From Bacillota bacterium (GTDB lineage Bacteria; Bacillota; Clostridia; Lachnospirales; Lachnospiraceae): 64,000 bases of DNA. A program made the translations under genes and the position numbers. Shown piece after piece: positions 17,136 to 26,227 of the stretch. The notes below the pieces were generated by a model that did not search any database, was not told the origin of the DNA, and saw only the letters and a program-made list of their open reading frames with translations. Within the stretch, counting starts at the first letter, position 1. Every line of letters starts with the position of its first letter. Location: contig JAEZGK010000002.1 in the NCBI GenBank assembly GCA_023437365.1, positions 1 to 64,000 of the forward strand, written 5' to 3'.

Positions 17136-17714
17136 ATGAAAGAAAAAACAGATGACCTTATTTTAAAAACTGCAATTAATTTATTTAAACAAAAAGGTTA
17201 TTCAAATGTTACAATGAATGAAATATGTGAAATGTGTAATATAACGAAAAGTACCTTTTATTACCACTATAAAACAAAAGACGATTTAATTTTACGTTAT
17301 TATAAGCAACTAAGTGAAAATGTTGTTGAGATTATGCCAGATCTTTTAAAGGATAAACCTTATCTGGAAAAAATTTGGATCTGTTTTGAATATGTAATTG
17401 ATAATATGATAAGTCTCGGCCCAGAATTAATGAAAAATTTAATCCAGGTTGATATGAATACTGGCTGTATGGTATTTGCTCAATTTTATTATGGTTATTC
17501 AGAAGAGAAAAAGCTCTTTGCTGAAATGATCGTAGAACTTATTCGGCAGGGACAGCAAACAAACGAAATAAGGAATGATATTGAAGCAGCCGATTTACTT
17601 ACATTATATTCCTGTGCTTTGATGGGCGTTGAAATGCACTGGGGTTCTACTGGAGGAGAATACGATCAGAAAAAGAGTTTAAAAAAATTATTTAATATAG
17701 TATTCAAAAAATAG
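17136..17714 (+). CDS. TetR/AcrR-family transcriptional regulator
   Basis: A 192-residue regulator with the HTH TDDLILKTAINLFKQKGYSNVTMNEICEMCNITKSTFYYHYKTKDDLILRYY. The C-terminal half is a helical effector domain of unknown ligand. ATG at 17136 follows GGAGG. It is transcribed away from the epoxide hydrolase gene across about 180 bp that contain repeated TCATAAT elements, so it probably controls that gene and itself. Confidence 0.87.
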   Translation: MKEKTDDLILKTAINLFKQKGYSNVTMNEICEMCNITKSTFYYHYKTKDDLILRYYKQLSENVVEIMPDLLKDKPYLEKIWICFEYVIDNMISLGPELMKNLIQVDMNTGCMVFAQFYYGYSEEKKLFAEMIVELIRQGQQTNEIRNDIEAADLLTLYSCALMGVEMHWGSTGGEYDQKKSLKKLFNIVFKK

Positions 17715-17765
17715 TACTTTTCACTTAATAACACCAACCTTTCATTTTTTATATGCACAACATAA

Positions 17766-17791
17766 AAAACACGCCCAAAATGGACGTGTTT
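17766..17791. terminator. Bidirectional terminator
   Basis: AAACACGCCC and GGACGTGTTT-type arms around AAAA, with flanking A and T tracts, lie between the convergent TetR and GNAT genes. Confidence 0.7.
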
Positions 17792-17805
17792 CCTTATGTA
17801 TATAT

Positions 17806-18336
17806 TTATTCAGAATAATTAATAAAGTCTTTTTCCTCGAGTTCGTAATCAATTGAGGATTGTAATTCCCCTAGTTGATTTTTCCATGCATCTACATTTA
17901 CACGTCGTTTTTTAAATCCTAGTTTTTCATACACGTGTTGAGCTCTAAGGTTATTTAGGTTCGTATCTAAAATAATCTTCTTATAACCTAAATCTTTAAA
18001 AAGAGCATTGATTAACATTGAAAGCAACTTCTTTCCATGGCCCTTTTCCTGCTTTGAAAAATCACATATCTTTATGCCTATTTCTGCAATGTTATTACCT
18101 TTGTTTCTATAATTCATTTCTCCAGTAGGCACTCCATCAACTTCAATTATAAGACGTCTATGAATTTCCTCTGTATCACCCGAAAGCTGTTGAATTATAA
18201 TTTCTTCTGATGTACCGAGTCCATTAGGGAAACCAGCATGAGCCATAACTCTTCCATCATTCCACCAATTACATAAAATAGAAGCATCATTTGAAGTTGC
18301 ATTTCTAATAGTTAAATTATAATTTTTTATAAACAT
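17806..18336 (-). CDS. GNAT N-acetyltransferase
   Basis: A 176-residue acetyltransferase. LTIRNATSNDASILCNWWNDGRVMAHAGFPNG is the N-terminal strand and substrate loop, EIGIKICDFSKQEKGHGKKLLSMLI carries the acetyl-CoA binding motif (Q-E-K-G-H-G-K), and ILDTNLNNLRAQHVYEKLGFKKRR is motif B. It resembles RimJ/RimL and aminoglycoside 6'-acetyltransferase-like members, but the substrate is not evident. ATG at 18336 follows GGAGG. Confidence 0.85.
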   Translation of the reverse strand: MFIKNYNLTIRNATSNDASILCNWWNDGRVMAHAGFPNGLGTSEEIIIQQLSGDTEEIHRRLIIEVDGVPTGEMNYRNKGNNIAEIGIKICDFSKQEKGHGKKLLSMLINALFKDLGYKKIILDTNLNNLRAQHVYEKLGFKKRRVNVDAWKNQLGELQSSIDYELEEKDFINYSE

Positions 18337-18715
18337 TTAATATCCTCCATTTTTTTCTGGAGGGTTAAATTATTGTCGCCCTCCTTAAGCTTGTTAAAAT
18401 TACTCTAATATTATTTCTCATATCATATCACCCTTTCTCAATTATTCTTAAGCATTAATGGTGGTATAATCACTTATTGATTATGCCATTGATATTCTAT
18501 CATATATTTCTTTAGATAGATAAAAAAATATTATTCCCAAAGTCCGGTTCCAGGCGGGGCTTATTAAAGTGCCTCTAATCCATGTAATGCTACTCTTATA
18601 CAATTAAAAGCGGCAGATTGGCACTTTGATAAGGTTTACTTGTCTTTCAACTGCAATTTGCGGAAACTCAAGTAAGATTCCACCTCCGTAACTATTAATT
18701 TTTATCAAATTGAAC
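18337..18715. other. Intergenic stretch with a possible transposase remnant
   Basis: About 380 bp with no intact gene. On the plus strand near 18598-18677 an open stretch ends in DKVYLSFNCNLRKLK and a stop. This has the look of a transposase C-terminus, but it is too short to assign. No RNA motif was recognised. Confidence 0.3.
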
Positions 18716-19339
18716 TTATTTGAACATTTCCATAAAGACCTGGAATTCTCCTTCTTTTGTTCCAAGTATCCTCTCGGCATTGCATAAAAATGCCCGGACC
18801 TTTACTGGATATTCTTCTGATTTCCACTCAAATGTATCACAATCAAACATCATATGCCCCATAAGTAACAAGGATTCAATACATTCTTTAGGATAATCCG
18901 TATGAACAATACCTAGTTCTTGGGCTTCCTTCATTGCCCCCTCTAAAACTGATATCATTTTTTTCAACATAGTTTTTCGATATAACTGCTCCAATTTGGC
19001 ATTTTTCACTTTGTGCATTTCTTCTGCCAAATCAAGAGCTCCTTCAAAATCGGGAGTTTGAGCCATCACAGCCATTACAATACGGTTTAACACAGGGAAG
19101 GATGTATCCTGTAAAATATGTTCAGCCCTGGTAACTCCTTCGTTCACAATATCCATAATAATTGCCTCAAGCACTTCTTCCTTTGAAGAAAAATAATAAT
19201 AAAAGGTTCCTTTCGCAATATCTACAATTTCTAATATGTCATTGATTGATGTCTGATCATATCCCTTCTGCACAAATAATTTTCTTGCTGTAAGCAGAAG
19301 TTCCTTTCTTCTTTCTTCTCCGTCTTTAATTGTTCTCAT
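18716..19339 (-). CDS. TetR-family repressor of the adjacent ABC exporter
   Basis: About 207 residues. The HTH is ERRKELLLTARKLFVQKGYDQTSINDILEIVDIAKGTFYYYFSSKEEVLEAI. The C-terminal ligand domain carries no recognisable specificity. The ATG at 19339 follows AGAGG; a longer frame begins at a TTG (19369). It lies directly downstream of the ABC transporter genes on the same strand. A double palindrome ahead of the permease (22607-22652) is the likely operator. Confidence 0.87.
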   Translation of the reverse strand: MRTIKDGEERRKELLLTARKLFVQKGYDQTSINDILEIVDIAKGTFYYYFSSKEEVLEAIIMDIVNEGVTRAEHILQDTSFPVLNRIVMAVMAQTPDFEGALDLAEEMHKVKNAKLEQLYRKTMLKKMISVLEGAMKEAQELGIVHTDYPKECIESLLLMGHMMFDCDTFEWKSEEYPVKVRAFLCNAERILGTKEGEFQVFMEMFK

Positions 19340-19512
19340 ACATATTTTAACCTCTTTCGAAGTATCCAACTATACCTGATACTTATTTATATAACTTGTC
19401 TTTATGCTACCATATTATAATACATTACTATTTCCAGTCTATCCATCTTATGGTATTCCATGTGTCTCATAATGATTAAATCATATTACATCACATTATT
19501 TGTTGCCAGAAA

Positions 19513-20229
19513 TTACAACCCTTTCAACCAGTTATCCAGCACTAAAATCCGGTCAGCCTCTGTTGTAAATTCCTTGCAGGCAGCAACCTGACCATCTCTT
19601 ATATAAAGGATTCTTTTAGCTTTTGCTGCAACTCTTGAATCATGTGTAACTATCATGATTGTCATTCCATCGCGGTTTAAATCTTCTAAAATTTCTAGAA
19701 CCTGATCTGTAGCCTCCGAATTCAACGCACCCGTAGGTTCATCCAAAAAGAGGATTTCAGGATTGTTTATCATAGCCCTACAGATAGATGCTCTCTGCAG
19801 TTGTCCGCCTGATACTTCATTAATATCACGATTTTCAAGGCCTGTAATCTCCATTCGCTCCATCAGTTTGGAAGCACGTTTTCTAATTTCCTCTGCCGGT
19901 TCTTTCTTTGCTACAAGTCCAGGCAGAATAATATTATCAAAAATAGATAGATTTTTCAACATTTGTGCATTCTGAAATACAAATCCCATCTTCGTCAGCC
20001 TAAATTCGGACAATTCACTTTCCCGCAACAGGGTTATATTCACACCTTCAAATATTACACTGCCTTCACTTATGCTATCCATTCCGCTAACGCTATATAA
20101 AAGGGTTGACTTTCCTGATCCAGAAGGTCCCATAACAGCAGCAAAATCTCCTTTTTTAACTTCAAATGATATATTATTTATTACCTTTAAGTCCTTAAAG
20201 GACTTACTAATCTGTTCTATTTTTATCAT
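19513..20229 (-). CDS. ABC transporter ATP-binding protein (MacB/LolD type)
   Basis: A 238-residue nucleotide-binding subunit. Walker A is GPSGSGKST (about residues 34-42), the Q-loop is VFQNAQML, the signature is VSGGQLQRASI, Walker B is EILFLDEPTGALNSE, and the H-loop is IVTHD. The closest group is the MacB/LolD/BceA type that drives FtsX-like permeases. It starts 10 bp after the permease stop and is co-transcribed with it. The exported substrate is unknown; peptides or antimicrobial compounds are common for this group. Confidence 0.93.
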   Translation of the reverse strand: MIKIEQISKSFKDLKVINNISFEVKKGDFAAVMGPSGSGKSTLLYSVSGMDSISEGSVIFEGVNITLLRESELSEFRLTKMGFVFQNAQMLKNLSIFDNIILPGLVAKKEPAEEIRKRASKLMERMEITGLENRDINEVSGGQLQRASICRAMINNPEILFLDEPTGALNSEATDQVLEILEDLNRDGMTIMIVTHDSRVAAKAKRILYIRDGQVAACKEFTTEADRILVLDNWLKGL

Positions 20230-20239
20230 GGCAGGCTCC

Positions 20240-22570
20240 TTATTCCATTATTTGATCTCTTATATGATAGGTTCTTATCATCTTAGTTCCAATAATTACA
20301 GTAATAACTACTACTAATAACTGTACAGCCGGACAAAGCAGATACGCGCCGACCGGTTCTACCAACATCTTAATTTTGGCCACACCAACAGAAGAAAGCA
20401 TTCCTGCAAATATAACTTCTCCTAACGTATTGGCAAGAATGGTACCTGCGATAATTGCTAAGAGCTGTATGATAAAAATTCTAATTCCCAGCTGTATCCG
20501 AATATCTTTGGATGAAAATCCAAGAGCTTTCTTAATTGCAATTGCACTGTGTTCCCTTGCTGTGATAAGCTGTAAAAACATAGCTGTAATCAAAATAGAT
20601 AATAGTAAAGAAATTCCTATTGCTACACCTTCTACCAGGCTCATATTTTCCACAATACCGCTTAGTGTCTGGAAAACAAATTCATTAACAGGGATTATTG
20701 TACTATCAGGCAAGGCTGTTCTCATTTCAGTAACCTTTTTATCAATGTCGATTCCCTCACAAACATTCAAATAAAACATATATCCTTCTATATCCTTAAT
20801 ATTATAATCTATGGCTGCTTTTGCCGTTTTCCCACCATAAGTAATATCCTGATATATACCACTGACACGAAATAAAATTTCTTTCCCCTGATAAGTCACC
20901 GTTATGGGATCACCTACTTTTTTCCCTAAATCAACGGCATTCATATAAGAAAGAGCCATATCGTTTTTCTGATTAGAGGCATTTCCTTCCAGGTATTCTA
21001 ATGGAAAGATAGAATTATCTCCATTCTGTACACGAATATATTCCATTTCTCCATCCGTATTCTGAGACTGTACGTAACCATTCTGGTAGACTGCATAACG
21101 ATCAATTTCCGAATCCTTATTCAGGTAAGTCATAACTGCCTTATATTGTTCAATCAGATTCTCACTGTATTGAACATCAATCCTGATGTCGCTTTCCCCA
21201 ATACCCATATAGGTTAAAAAAGAAGGATTATTAATCGTGTTGTTCATATTCATGGGAAGCAGAATCAGGAAAGAGGAAAATATAAATATTAATAAAATTA
21301 CGAAGTATTCCTTCCACTTACATTTTAGTTCCCCTAAAGCCATTGTAAGGTTACGGTATGTAAGTCCACTTGAAGGGAGTGAATAATGACCTTCTTTTTT
21401 TATTTTCTCTTCTCCACGCATTAGCTCCATGACCGTACTCTTCAAATTCCGTCGAATAATCCTATGACATCGGAACATAACAAAAAGACTAAGCAGGATA
21501 ACTCCCACAAAAGGAAATATCCATTTCATCCACTGACTGCTTCCATATCCGCAATACTTGATTACCGTTTTGGAAAAGAAATCTCCAAAGGGAATGGAAG
21601 CCAGATAGCCTATAATCGCTGCTATCAGTGCAAGTATGATATATTTCATTTGATATATTTTTTCAATATCCTTTTCAGGAATTCCAATTGCTTTCATTTC
21701 TCCAATCGAATGATTTTCTTCTGCCATGGTAGCCCGGATTATATAAGACAAGCATAAAAGTGACATCGCAATCAACAAAAGACTGACCGCGATAATTACA
21801 ATCGCTATCAATCCATAAGAAAAAGCGTTGATCATAGTAAAAATCCCTGCTGTAACAGCAACACCATTCGATGGCATTCCAGCATCCATGTATTCATTTT
21901 CTAAAACTGTAGTAGATGTATTTTCACTTAATAGAAATTCAAAGCAATACTCCCACTCACCCATATTTAGAGCCAATTCATTCTGATCGTTTTGACTAAT
22001 AAGAAATCGTTTTGAATAGGAAAGAGCTGAATTCATTGTAGAATCACGGATAATAGTAGCTACCATGAATTCTTTTTGATAATCTCCCTCCCGCAGGGTG
22101 ATTATATCTCCTGTCTTTATATTCAAATCCTCCGCATAGTAAACCGGAACTCCTATTTCTCCGTCCTTAACTACTGCGATTTTATTACTTTGATCAAGAA
22201 GATAGTCAAAGTTATTATTCTGAGTAACAAATCCATTCTGCATCAGACACTCTTCTAATGTTTCTCCCTTGTAGACTATATGTCTATTACTAATATCAAG
22301 CATCTTGACAACTAACGCATCTTCTATATAATCCTGACTCTCCACAAAACCCTTAAATGCTTCTTCCTCGTATTCTCCCTTGTGCATCTGCACATAGTCT
22401 GGCGGTACTGCAATCTTATTCAAACCATTTAATGAAGATATCATGATACCCACAACCCTCAGCCCTCCCGCCATAAAAACAGCGGATAGAATCAAAAATA
22501 CTGCCAGAGCCGTTGTTATAACCCGGTTTCTTTTAAAGTCCTTTCGTACAAGGTTCAACAAAAGTTTCAT
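20240..22570 (-). CDS. ABC transporter permease, FtsX type
   Basis: About 776 residues with two FtsX repeats. The N-terminal helix (MKLLLNLVRKDFKRNRVIT...) is followed by a large extracellular domain. A first three-helix block (FSYGLIAIVIIAVSLLLIAMSLLCLSYII...) and a second domain with its own block near residue 650 (SLLLSILITAMFLQLITAREHSAIAIKKALGFS) complete it. The size and two-domain layout match clostridial MacB-like permeases that work with a separate ATPase. The ATG at 22570 follows AGGGG. An operator lies just upstream. Confidence 0.9.
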   Translation of the reverse strand: MKLLLNLVRKDFKRNRVITTALAVFLILSAVFMAGGLRVVGIMISSLNGLNKIAVPPDYVQMHKGEYEEEAFKGFVESQDYIEDALVVKMLDISNRHIVYKGETLEECLMQNGFVTQNNNFDYLLDQSNKIAVVKDGEIGVPVYYAEDLNIKTGDIITLREGDYQKEFMVATIIRDSTMNSALSYSKRFLISQNDQNELALNMGEWEYCFEFLLSENTSTTVLENEYMDAGMPSNGVAVTAGIFTMINAFSYGLIAIVIIAVSLLLIAMSLLCLSYIIRATMAEENHSIGEMKAIGIPEKDIEKIYQMKYIILALIAAIIGYLASIPFGDFFSKTVIKYCGYGSSQWMKWIFPFVGVILLSLFVMFRCHRIIRRNLKSTVMELMRGEEKIKKEGHYSLPSSGLTYRNLTMALGELKCKWKEYFVILLIFIFSSFLILLPMNMNNTINNPSFLTYMGIGESDIRIDVQYSENLIEQYKAVMTYLNKDSEIDRYAVYQNGYVQSQNTDGEMEYIRVQNGDNSIFPLEYLEGNASNQKNDMALSYMNAVDLGKKVGDPITVTYQGKEILFRVSGIYQDITYGGKTAKAAIDYNIKDIEGYMFYLNVCEGIDIDKKVTEMRTALPDSTIIPVNEFVFQTLSGIVENMSLVEGVAIGISLLLSILITAMFLQLITAREHSAIAIKKALGFSSKDIRIQLGIRIFIIQLLAIIAGTILANTLGEVIFAGMLSSVGVAKIKMLVEPVGAYLLCPAVQLLVVVITVIIGTKMIRTYHIRDQIME

Positions 22571-22606
22571 ATTTACATTTCCCCTATTCATTATTCTAAT
22601 GTTTCT

Positions 22607-22652
22607 CGACCGTAGGTCGGTAGTGGGTAAAATTAATACCGACCCACGGTCG
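22607..22652. promoter_or_regulatory. Double palindromic TetR operator
   Basis: CGACCGTAGGTCGGTA (22607-22622) is repeated in inverted form as TACCGACCCACGGTCG (22637-22652) with one mismatch. Each arm is itself palindromic (GACC-GTA-GGTC). The pair lies 37-82 bp ahead of the permease start, as expected for the operator of the TetR protein encoded at the end of this operon. Confidence 0.75.
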
Positions 22653-22758
22653 ATAATGGTATTCTACATTCCCTGCTTGCATATGTCAAGCAACTTTTGA
22701 ATTTTATTCTAAAAGAGCCAGCTGATATCAACTGACTCTTTCACTAACTATGTTATAT

Positions 22759-23121
22759 CTATTTCGTTATAACATCCCAAAATTCAGGGATAATCTCATG
22801 TGCATTCTCAGAAGTAATTTCCTTAACGTAACCTACAATACTGAGTTCTGACATGTTTTTTACTTTGCATTCAATCTGGTTACCGCCCTGCACAGATATG
22901 TTTATTTTAGGTGGCAAAAATATCTGAATTGCAGCTCCGTTTCTTGCCTGAGTTGGATTGCAGCCGTGAAATCTGGTAAATGCCTTTGTAAAACTTTCTG
23001 GAGTCTCAGAACCATAGTCTAATGCAATGTCAATTACCTTTTTATTCGTTTTTTGTAATTCACAGGCGGCTAAATATAATCTTCTATTTCTGATATATGA
23101 GGTAATTGTATAGCCATACAT
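22759..23121 (-). pseudogene. Truncated AraC-family regulator
   Basis: About 120 residues. The sequence begins inside the AraC DNA-binding domain (YTITSYIRNRRLYLAACELQ, IDIALDYGSETPESFTKAFTRFHGCNPTQAR). The first HTH is missing; upstream in-frame codons do not restore it. After the HTH it continues into the first strand of a GyrI-like effector domain (MSELSIVGYVKEIT), which is also cut short. Truncation at both ends suggests a decayed gene, but a short expressed protein cannot be excluded. Confidence 0.65.
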
Positions 23122-23161
23122 TTCACAATTTAGAACATACTTCCATCCACCCCCTGCTTTT

Positions 23162-23566
23162 CTATAAAGACCTTTTATTCATCCTGAGAATTCTTACAAA
23201 ACATACAATTTGAATTATACATATAAGACTACCTAAAATCTTTTCTAACCAAGTTTTACCCAGTAAATTTAGAATTATATTGAAAGCAAAATATATAGTA
23301 AATATTCTTAAAACTGTATTGGTAAATTTCTTTCCCTTTTCTAAACGAATGATATCTGATGATACCCCGATACAAAGAGCAATGACCACTTGTATTATAA
23401 TGCTAAATCCAGCAAGTGCTGCAGCCTCTTCGTATGTATCTAACCTTCCACCTCCGATAATTGAATATGGCAATACCTTAGCAATAACTAACAATTCCAA
23501 AACTGTCATGCTTAAATCGGATACGATAGCAATAATACCTAATTTTTTTATGCTTATTTTTCTCAT
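23162..23566 (-). CDS. Small four-helix membrane protein
   Basis: A 134-residue protein with four hydrophobic segments (about residues 9-35, 50-68, 85-103 and 108-126). It is not recognised as a named family, though the layout recalls DUF2975-type membrane proteins. It lies between the truncated AraC gene and the PadR regulator, 26 bp after the PadR stop. It is therefore likely to be in the PadR operon, perhaps as its target. Confidence 0.6.
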   Translation of the reverse strand: MRKISIKKLGIIAIVSDLSMTVLELLVIAKVLPYSIIGGGRLDTYEEAAALAGFSIIIQVVIALCIGVSSDIIRLEKGKKFTNTVLRIFTIYFAFNIILNLLGKTWLEKILGSLICIIQIVCFVRILRMNKRSL

Positions 23567-23592
23567 ATAAATCTCCTTTTCTTCCTCAGTAA

Positions 23593-24192
23593 TTAGACCT
23601 GATCAATATACTTAGAATACCAATTAATTTCAAATTCTATTGCTTCGATACCATACTGTAATGTTGCTTGTTGATATTTATACACATCAGAGATTGTATC
23701 CTCTATCTTACCAGAGAAAATAATTTTTTTAATCCCCTCTTCATTCCACTGATCACCTCCTACAACTTCGGTACCATGATTAATAATATCATCCATATTT
23801 AATGTAGTCCTGTCATATATGATTTTTAGCTTTGAATATTCTTCCTTAAGCCCTTTAATATATTCCAAGATTAAGTCTTTTCTCTTCTTAGGATCTGAAA
23901 GTCCAAAGAAAAACATTTTACTAAGTTCCATGTTTTTTGCCTTAGTGCAATCCATCGGCTGTAAAATCCAGTTATTAAATAATTCTCTGCCCTTTGCCGT
24001 AATATAATAAATTTTCTTTTTATCTTTTTCCTTATAACTAATCAATTTCTTTTCCAGCATTTTGCTAATAGCTGTGTGTATACTACCTGAACTGTTACTA
24101 CACATAGAATCCAAATTGTTATCAATAAATATCTTCATCTCATAAATAGTCAAGCCTCTCATCATAAGCATACCAAGTATAATTTTTTCCAT
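23593..24192 (-). CDS. PadR-family transcriptional regulator
   Basis: About 199 residues. The winged helix starts MEKIILGMLMMRGLTIYEMKIFIDNNLDSM and continues SSGSIHTAISKMLEKKLISYKEKDKKKIYYITAKGRELFNNWI. The C-terminal part is the Vir_act_alpha_C-type helical domain (KMFFFGLSDPKKRKDLILEYI...). The ATG at 24192 follows GGGAG by 6 bp; the longer frame to 24294 would cross the palindrome at 24234-24280 and is unlikely. It probably represses itself and the membrane protein downstream. Confidence 0.85.
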   Translation of the reverse strand: MEKIILGMLMMRGLTIYEMKIFIDNNLDSMCSNSSGSIHTAISKMLEKKLISYKEKDKKKIYYITAKGRELFNNWILQPMDCTKAKNMELSKMFFFGLSDPKKRKDLILEYIKGLKEEYSKLKIIYDRTTLNMDDIINHGTEVVGGDQWNEEGIKKIIFSGKIEDTISDVYKYQQATLQYGIEAIEFEINWYSKYIDQV

Positions 24193-24233
24193 AATCGTCT
24201 CCCGTAAAACAAAAAATAGAATGAAATATAGTA

Positions 24234-24280
24234 ACATGGGTCTAATAGACATATCTATTATATGTCTATTAGACCCATGT
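24234..24280. promoter_or_regulatory. Perfect 47-bp palindrome upstream of the PadR gene
   Basis: Two perfect 21-bp arms (beginning ACATGGGTCTAATAGACA and ending with its reverse complement) flank the five bases CTATT. The repeat begins 42 bp upstream of the PadR start codon. It is the probable PadR operator, although perfect arms of 21 bp are longer than most operators. Confidence 0.65.
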
Positions 24281-24516
24281 GTCAACACAATCAAGTAATA
24301 ATTAATTATTAAGCAATATGATCGGTAAATTTGATTGGCTAACTGCCAAGTATGTGGAGGTGCTATAGAAGCTATAACTCTTAGGGCATATCCCTTCCAG
24401 AATCTATCTCAAGACACAAGGAGGTGTTAATGGTATACTAATATCAGCAGGGATAACACATAGTCTTACGACCGTAAAATACTTGGCGAAAGGTTATGTG
24501 TATTTCCCACGAGATG
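24281..24516. other. Region upstream of the adhesin riboswitch
   Basis: Together with the palindrome, more than 300 bp separate PadR from the adhesin gene. Open stretches on the plus strand (for example around CQVCGGAIEAIT near 24341) may be recombinase or transposase debris, but they are too short to assign. The adhesin promoter must lie here. Confidence 0.3.
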
Positions 24517-24608
24517 CGAGAAAAAGGCAAACCATGTGAAAGCATGGGACGCAAAGCCGTGGGATCTAAAGCGAAAGCCATGGTAGCCCGGTTGCCGGTG
24601 TTTCGATG
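24517..24608 (+). ncRNA. Cyclic-di-GMP-I (GEMM) riboswitch ahead of the adhesin
   Basis: The GEMM-I core is present: GGCAAACC (24526-24533), a P2 hairpin CATG-TGAAAG-CATG with a GNRA-like loop, then GGGACGCAAAGCC, then the P3 arm with the AGCGAAAGCC segment and GTAGCCCGGTTGCCGGTG. After the aptamer, CTTTTC (24612-24617) can pair with GAAAGG (24624-24629), which contains the ribosome-binding site of the adhesin. This points to translational control. Whether the ligand turns expression up or down cannot be read with certainty. Confidence 0.88.
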
Positions 24609-24638
24609 ACACTTTTCTTTATGAAAGGAGCTGAAAAC

Positions 24639-26204
24639 ATGGCAAAATTTTTCAAAAAACTCTACGTATTTCTTCTTATTGGAATCATGTGCACCAACAT
24701 GCTCAACGTACAGGCTTTTGCCAAGGAGACTCTGGAGTCCGGTAATATCTGGTACGGAGATGAAGTCTCTGTCGATGTAACTGTCGGTACCGAGGGCTAT
24801 ACCTACATGACATGCTTCCAGACTCCCCGTCATGCTTATGAGATCAGCAATCATGCTGTGAATAATGCAATTCCCCAGACGTTTGTTTTGGTCGACACGG
24901 TCGCATATGATGGCAAAACCTGGACTCCGGATGGACTTTATGTCAGCGGACAGAGCAACTATGAAGTTGTCTACTGCTGCGACATCGACACCGGAATCGA
25001 AAACGGTGTCTACTACAAGCGCATGAATCTGGAAGACAGCGAATACTACAGTGCTAAAACAGCTGCCCGTATTCGTGCAATCATTACCAATTCCTATCCC
25101 TATGTTTCCCTGGAAGAAATGATCTCAAATCTGGCTGCGGATGATTTTCCCAACGCTGATAAGCTCACTCGCGCTGATATCATTGCCGCTGTACAGGCTG
25201 CTGTCTGGACCTGTGCCAATGATACGACGGTACAGTATTTAAAGTCCCACGATTTCGCTGCTAATCCTAGATGGGGTGGCGTGATGCACGATTACAGTGC
25301 AGAAATGGGAAAATTTGCAGATATCCCCACAGGAAAGTTTATCGTGGATGAAGAAGTCGGTGCACGTGTGAATAACCTAATTGACTATCTGCTTGCACAA
25401 GATGAAGTCTATGCAAATAAGAAGCAGGTCGTGATCACCGATCTCCAGATGGTGGGTTCTCCGGTGCTCACGGATAAGGATACCCAGACCTATAAAATCA
25501 AACTGACTGTTACCCTCAACAACAGTGGCAGCGGCTATGATGATAACATCAACATCACTGTGACTGCCGGTGATTCCGAAATGAACAAGGTGGAGCTCCC
25601 TGTTGTTTACGGTACCGAGAAGTATTCCTTCGAACTGGATGTTAAGCGCGGCGATGAGATCAAGGCCGTGGTGTCTGGTACGCAGGTCCTCCCTAAGGGT
25701 GTTTACTTCTACGCTCCCAAGCCCGCTGACGTAAACGGCGATGGCATTGCCACCGGACGGGAGGTATCTCAAAACCTGGTGGGCGTTTCCATGGGTGAGA
25801 CCCCCGTTTATTTTGAGGAGACGCTTTCTTCAACACCACAAATCCCAGTTACAACACCAACACCGGGGCCAACTGACGAACCAACTGATGAACCATCAAA
25901 TACACCAATACCTACAATATCACCAACACCGGTAATAACAGACGACGATGAAATACCGGGTGGAAGTGCAAATATTCCAACACCTACTCCTATACCTGAA
26001 GTAAAACCGACAACATCGCCAACACCTACAGCCACACCTAAACCTATCCCCTCAGTTGTTCCACCGGAAATCACACTGGACGATGATCCAATACCCGGTG
26101 CACCAGCTAAACTTCCAAAAACAGGAGGAATACCGCCTTTGGTTTACTACGGACTTGGAGGCATCATGCTAGGTGTCGGACTACTTTGGAGAAAGAAAAA
26201 ATAA
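24639..26204 (+). CDS. Thioester-domain (TQXA) LPXTG surface adhesin
   Basis: A 521-residue cell-wall protein. Residues 1-28 are a signal peptide (KKLYVFLLIGIMCTNMLNVQAFA). Residues 100-200 form a thioester domain of the TQXA type: YCCDID (C113/C114) and VQAAVW (Q186) are the predicted Cys-Gln thioester partners, which bind host or surface amines covalently. A beta-rich domain follows, then a Pro-Thr-rich stalk (residues 405-490) and LPKTGG (492-497), a membrane helix and a KKK tail. ATG at 24639 is 8 bp from AAAGGAG. The N-terminal two thirds are richer in GC than the stalk. Confidence 0.9.
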   Translation: MAKFFKKLYVFLLIGIMCTNMLNVQAFAKETLESGNIWYGDEVSVDVTVGTEGYTYMTCFQTPRHAYEISNHAVNNAIPQTFVLVDTVAYDGKTWTPDGLYVSGQSNYEVVYCCDIDTGIENGVYYKRMNLEDSEYYSAKTAARIRAIITNSYPYVSLEEMISNLAADDFPNADKLTRADIIAAVQAAVWTCANDTTVQYLKSHDFAANPRWGGVMHDYSAEMGKFADIPTGKFIVDEEVGARVNNLIDYLLAQDEVYANKKQVVITDLQMVGSPVLTDKDTQTYKIKLTVTLNNSGSGYDDNINITVTAGDSEMNKVELPVVYGTEKYSFELDVKRGDEIKAVVSGTQVLPKGVYFYAPKPADVNGDGIATGREVSQNLVGVSMGETPVYFEETLSSTPQIPVTTPTPGPTDEPTDEPSNTPIPTISPTPVITDDDEIPGGSANIPTPTPIPEVKPTTSPTPTATPKPIPSVVPPEITLDDDPIPGAPAKLPKTGGIPPLVYYGLGGIMLGVGLLWRKKK

Positions 26205-26227
26205 AGAGTCAGATAAATTAATTATAA

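Noticed and set aside
24517..24608. Assigning the first GEMM aptamer to the cGAMP-sensing subclass
   Set aside because: The subclass turns on one base in the ligand pocket. I could not fix the alignment to that base with confidence, so I only call it GEMM-I.
25377..26074. Long minus-strand frames opposite the adhesin, rich in Gly and Val
   Set aside because: They mirror the Pro-Thr stalk of the adhesin and lack start signals.
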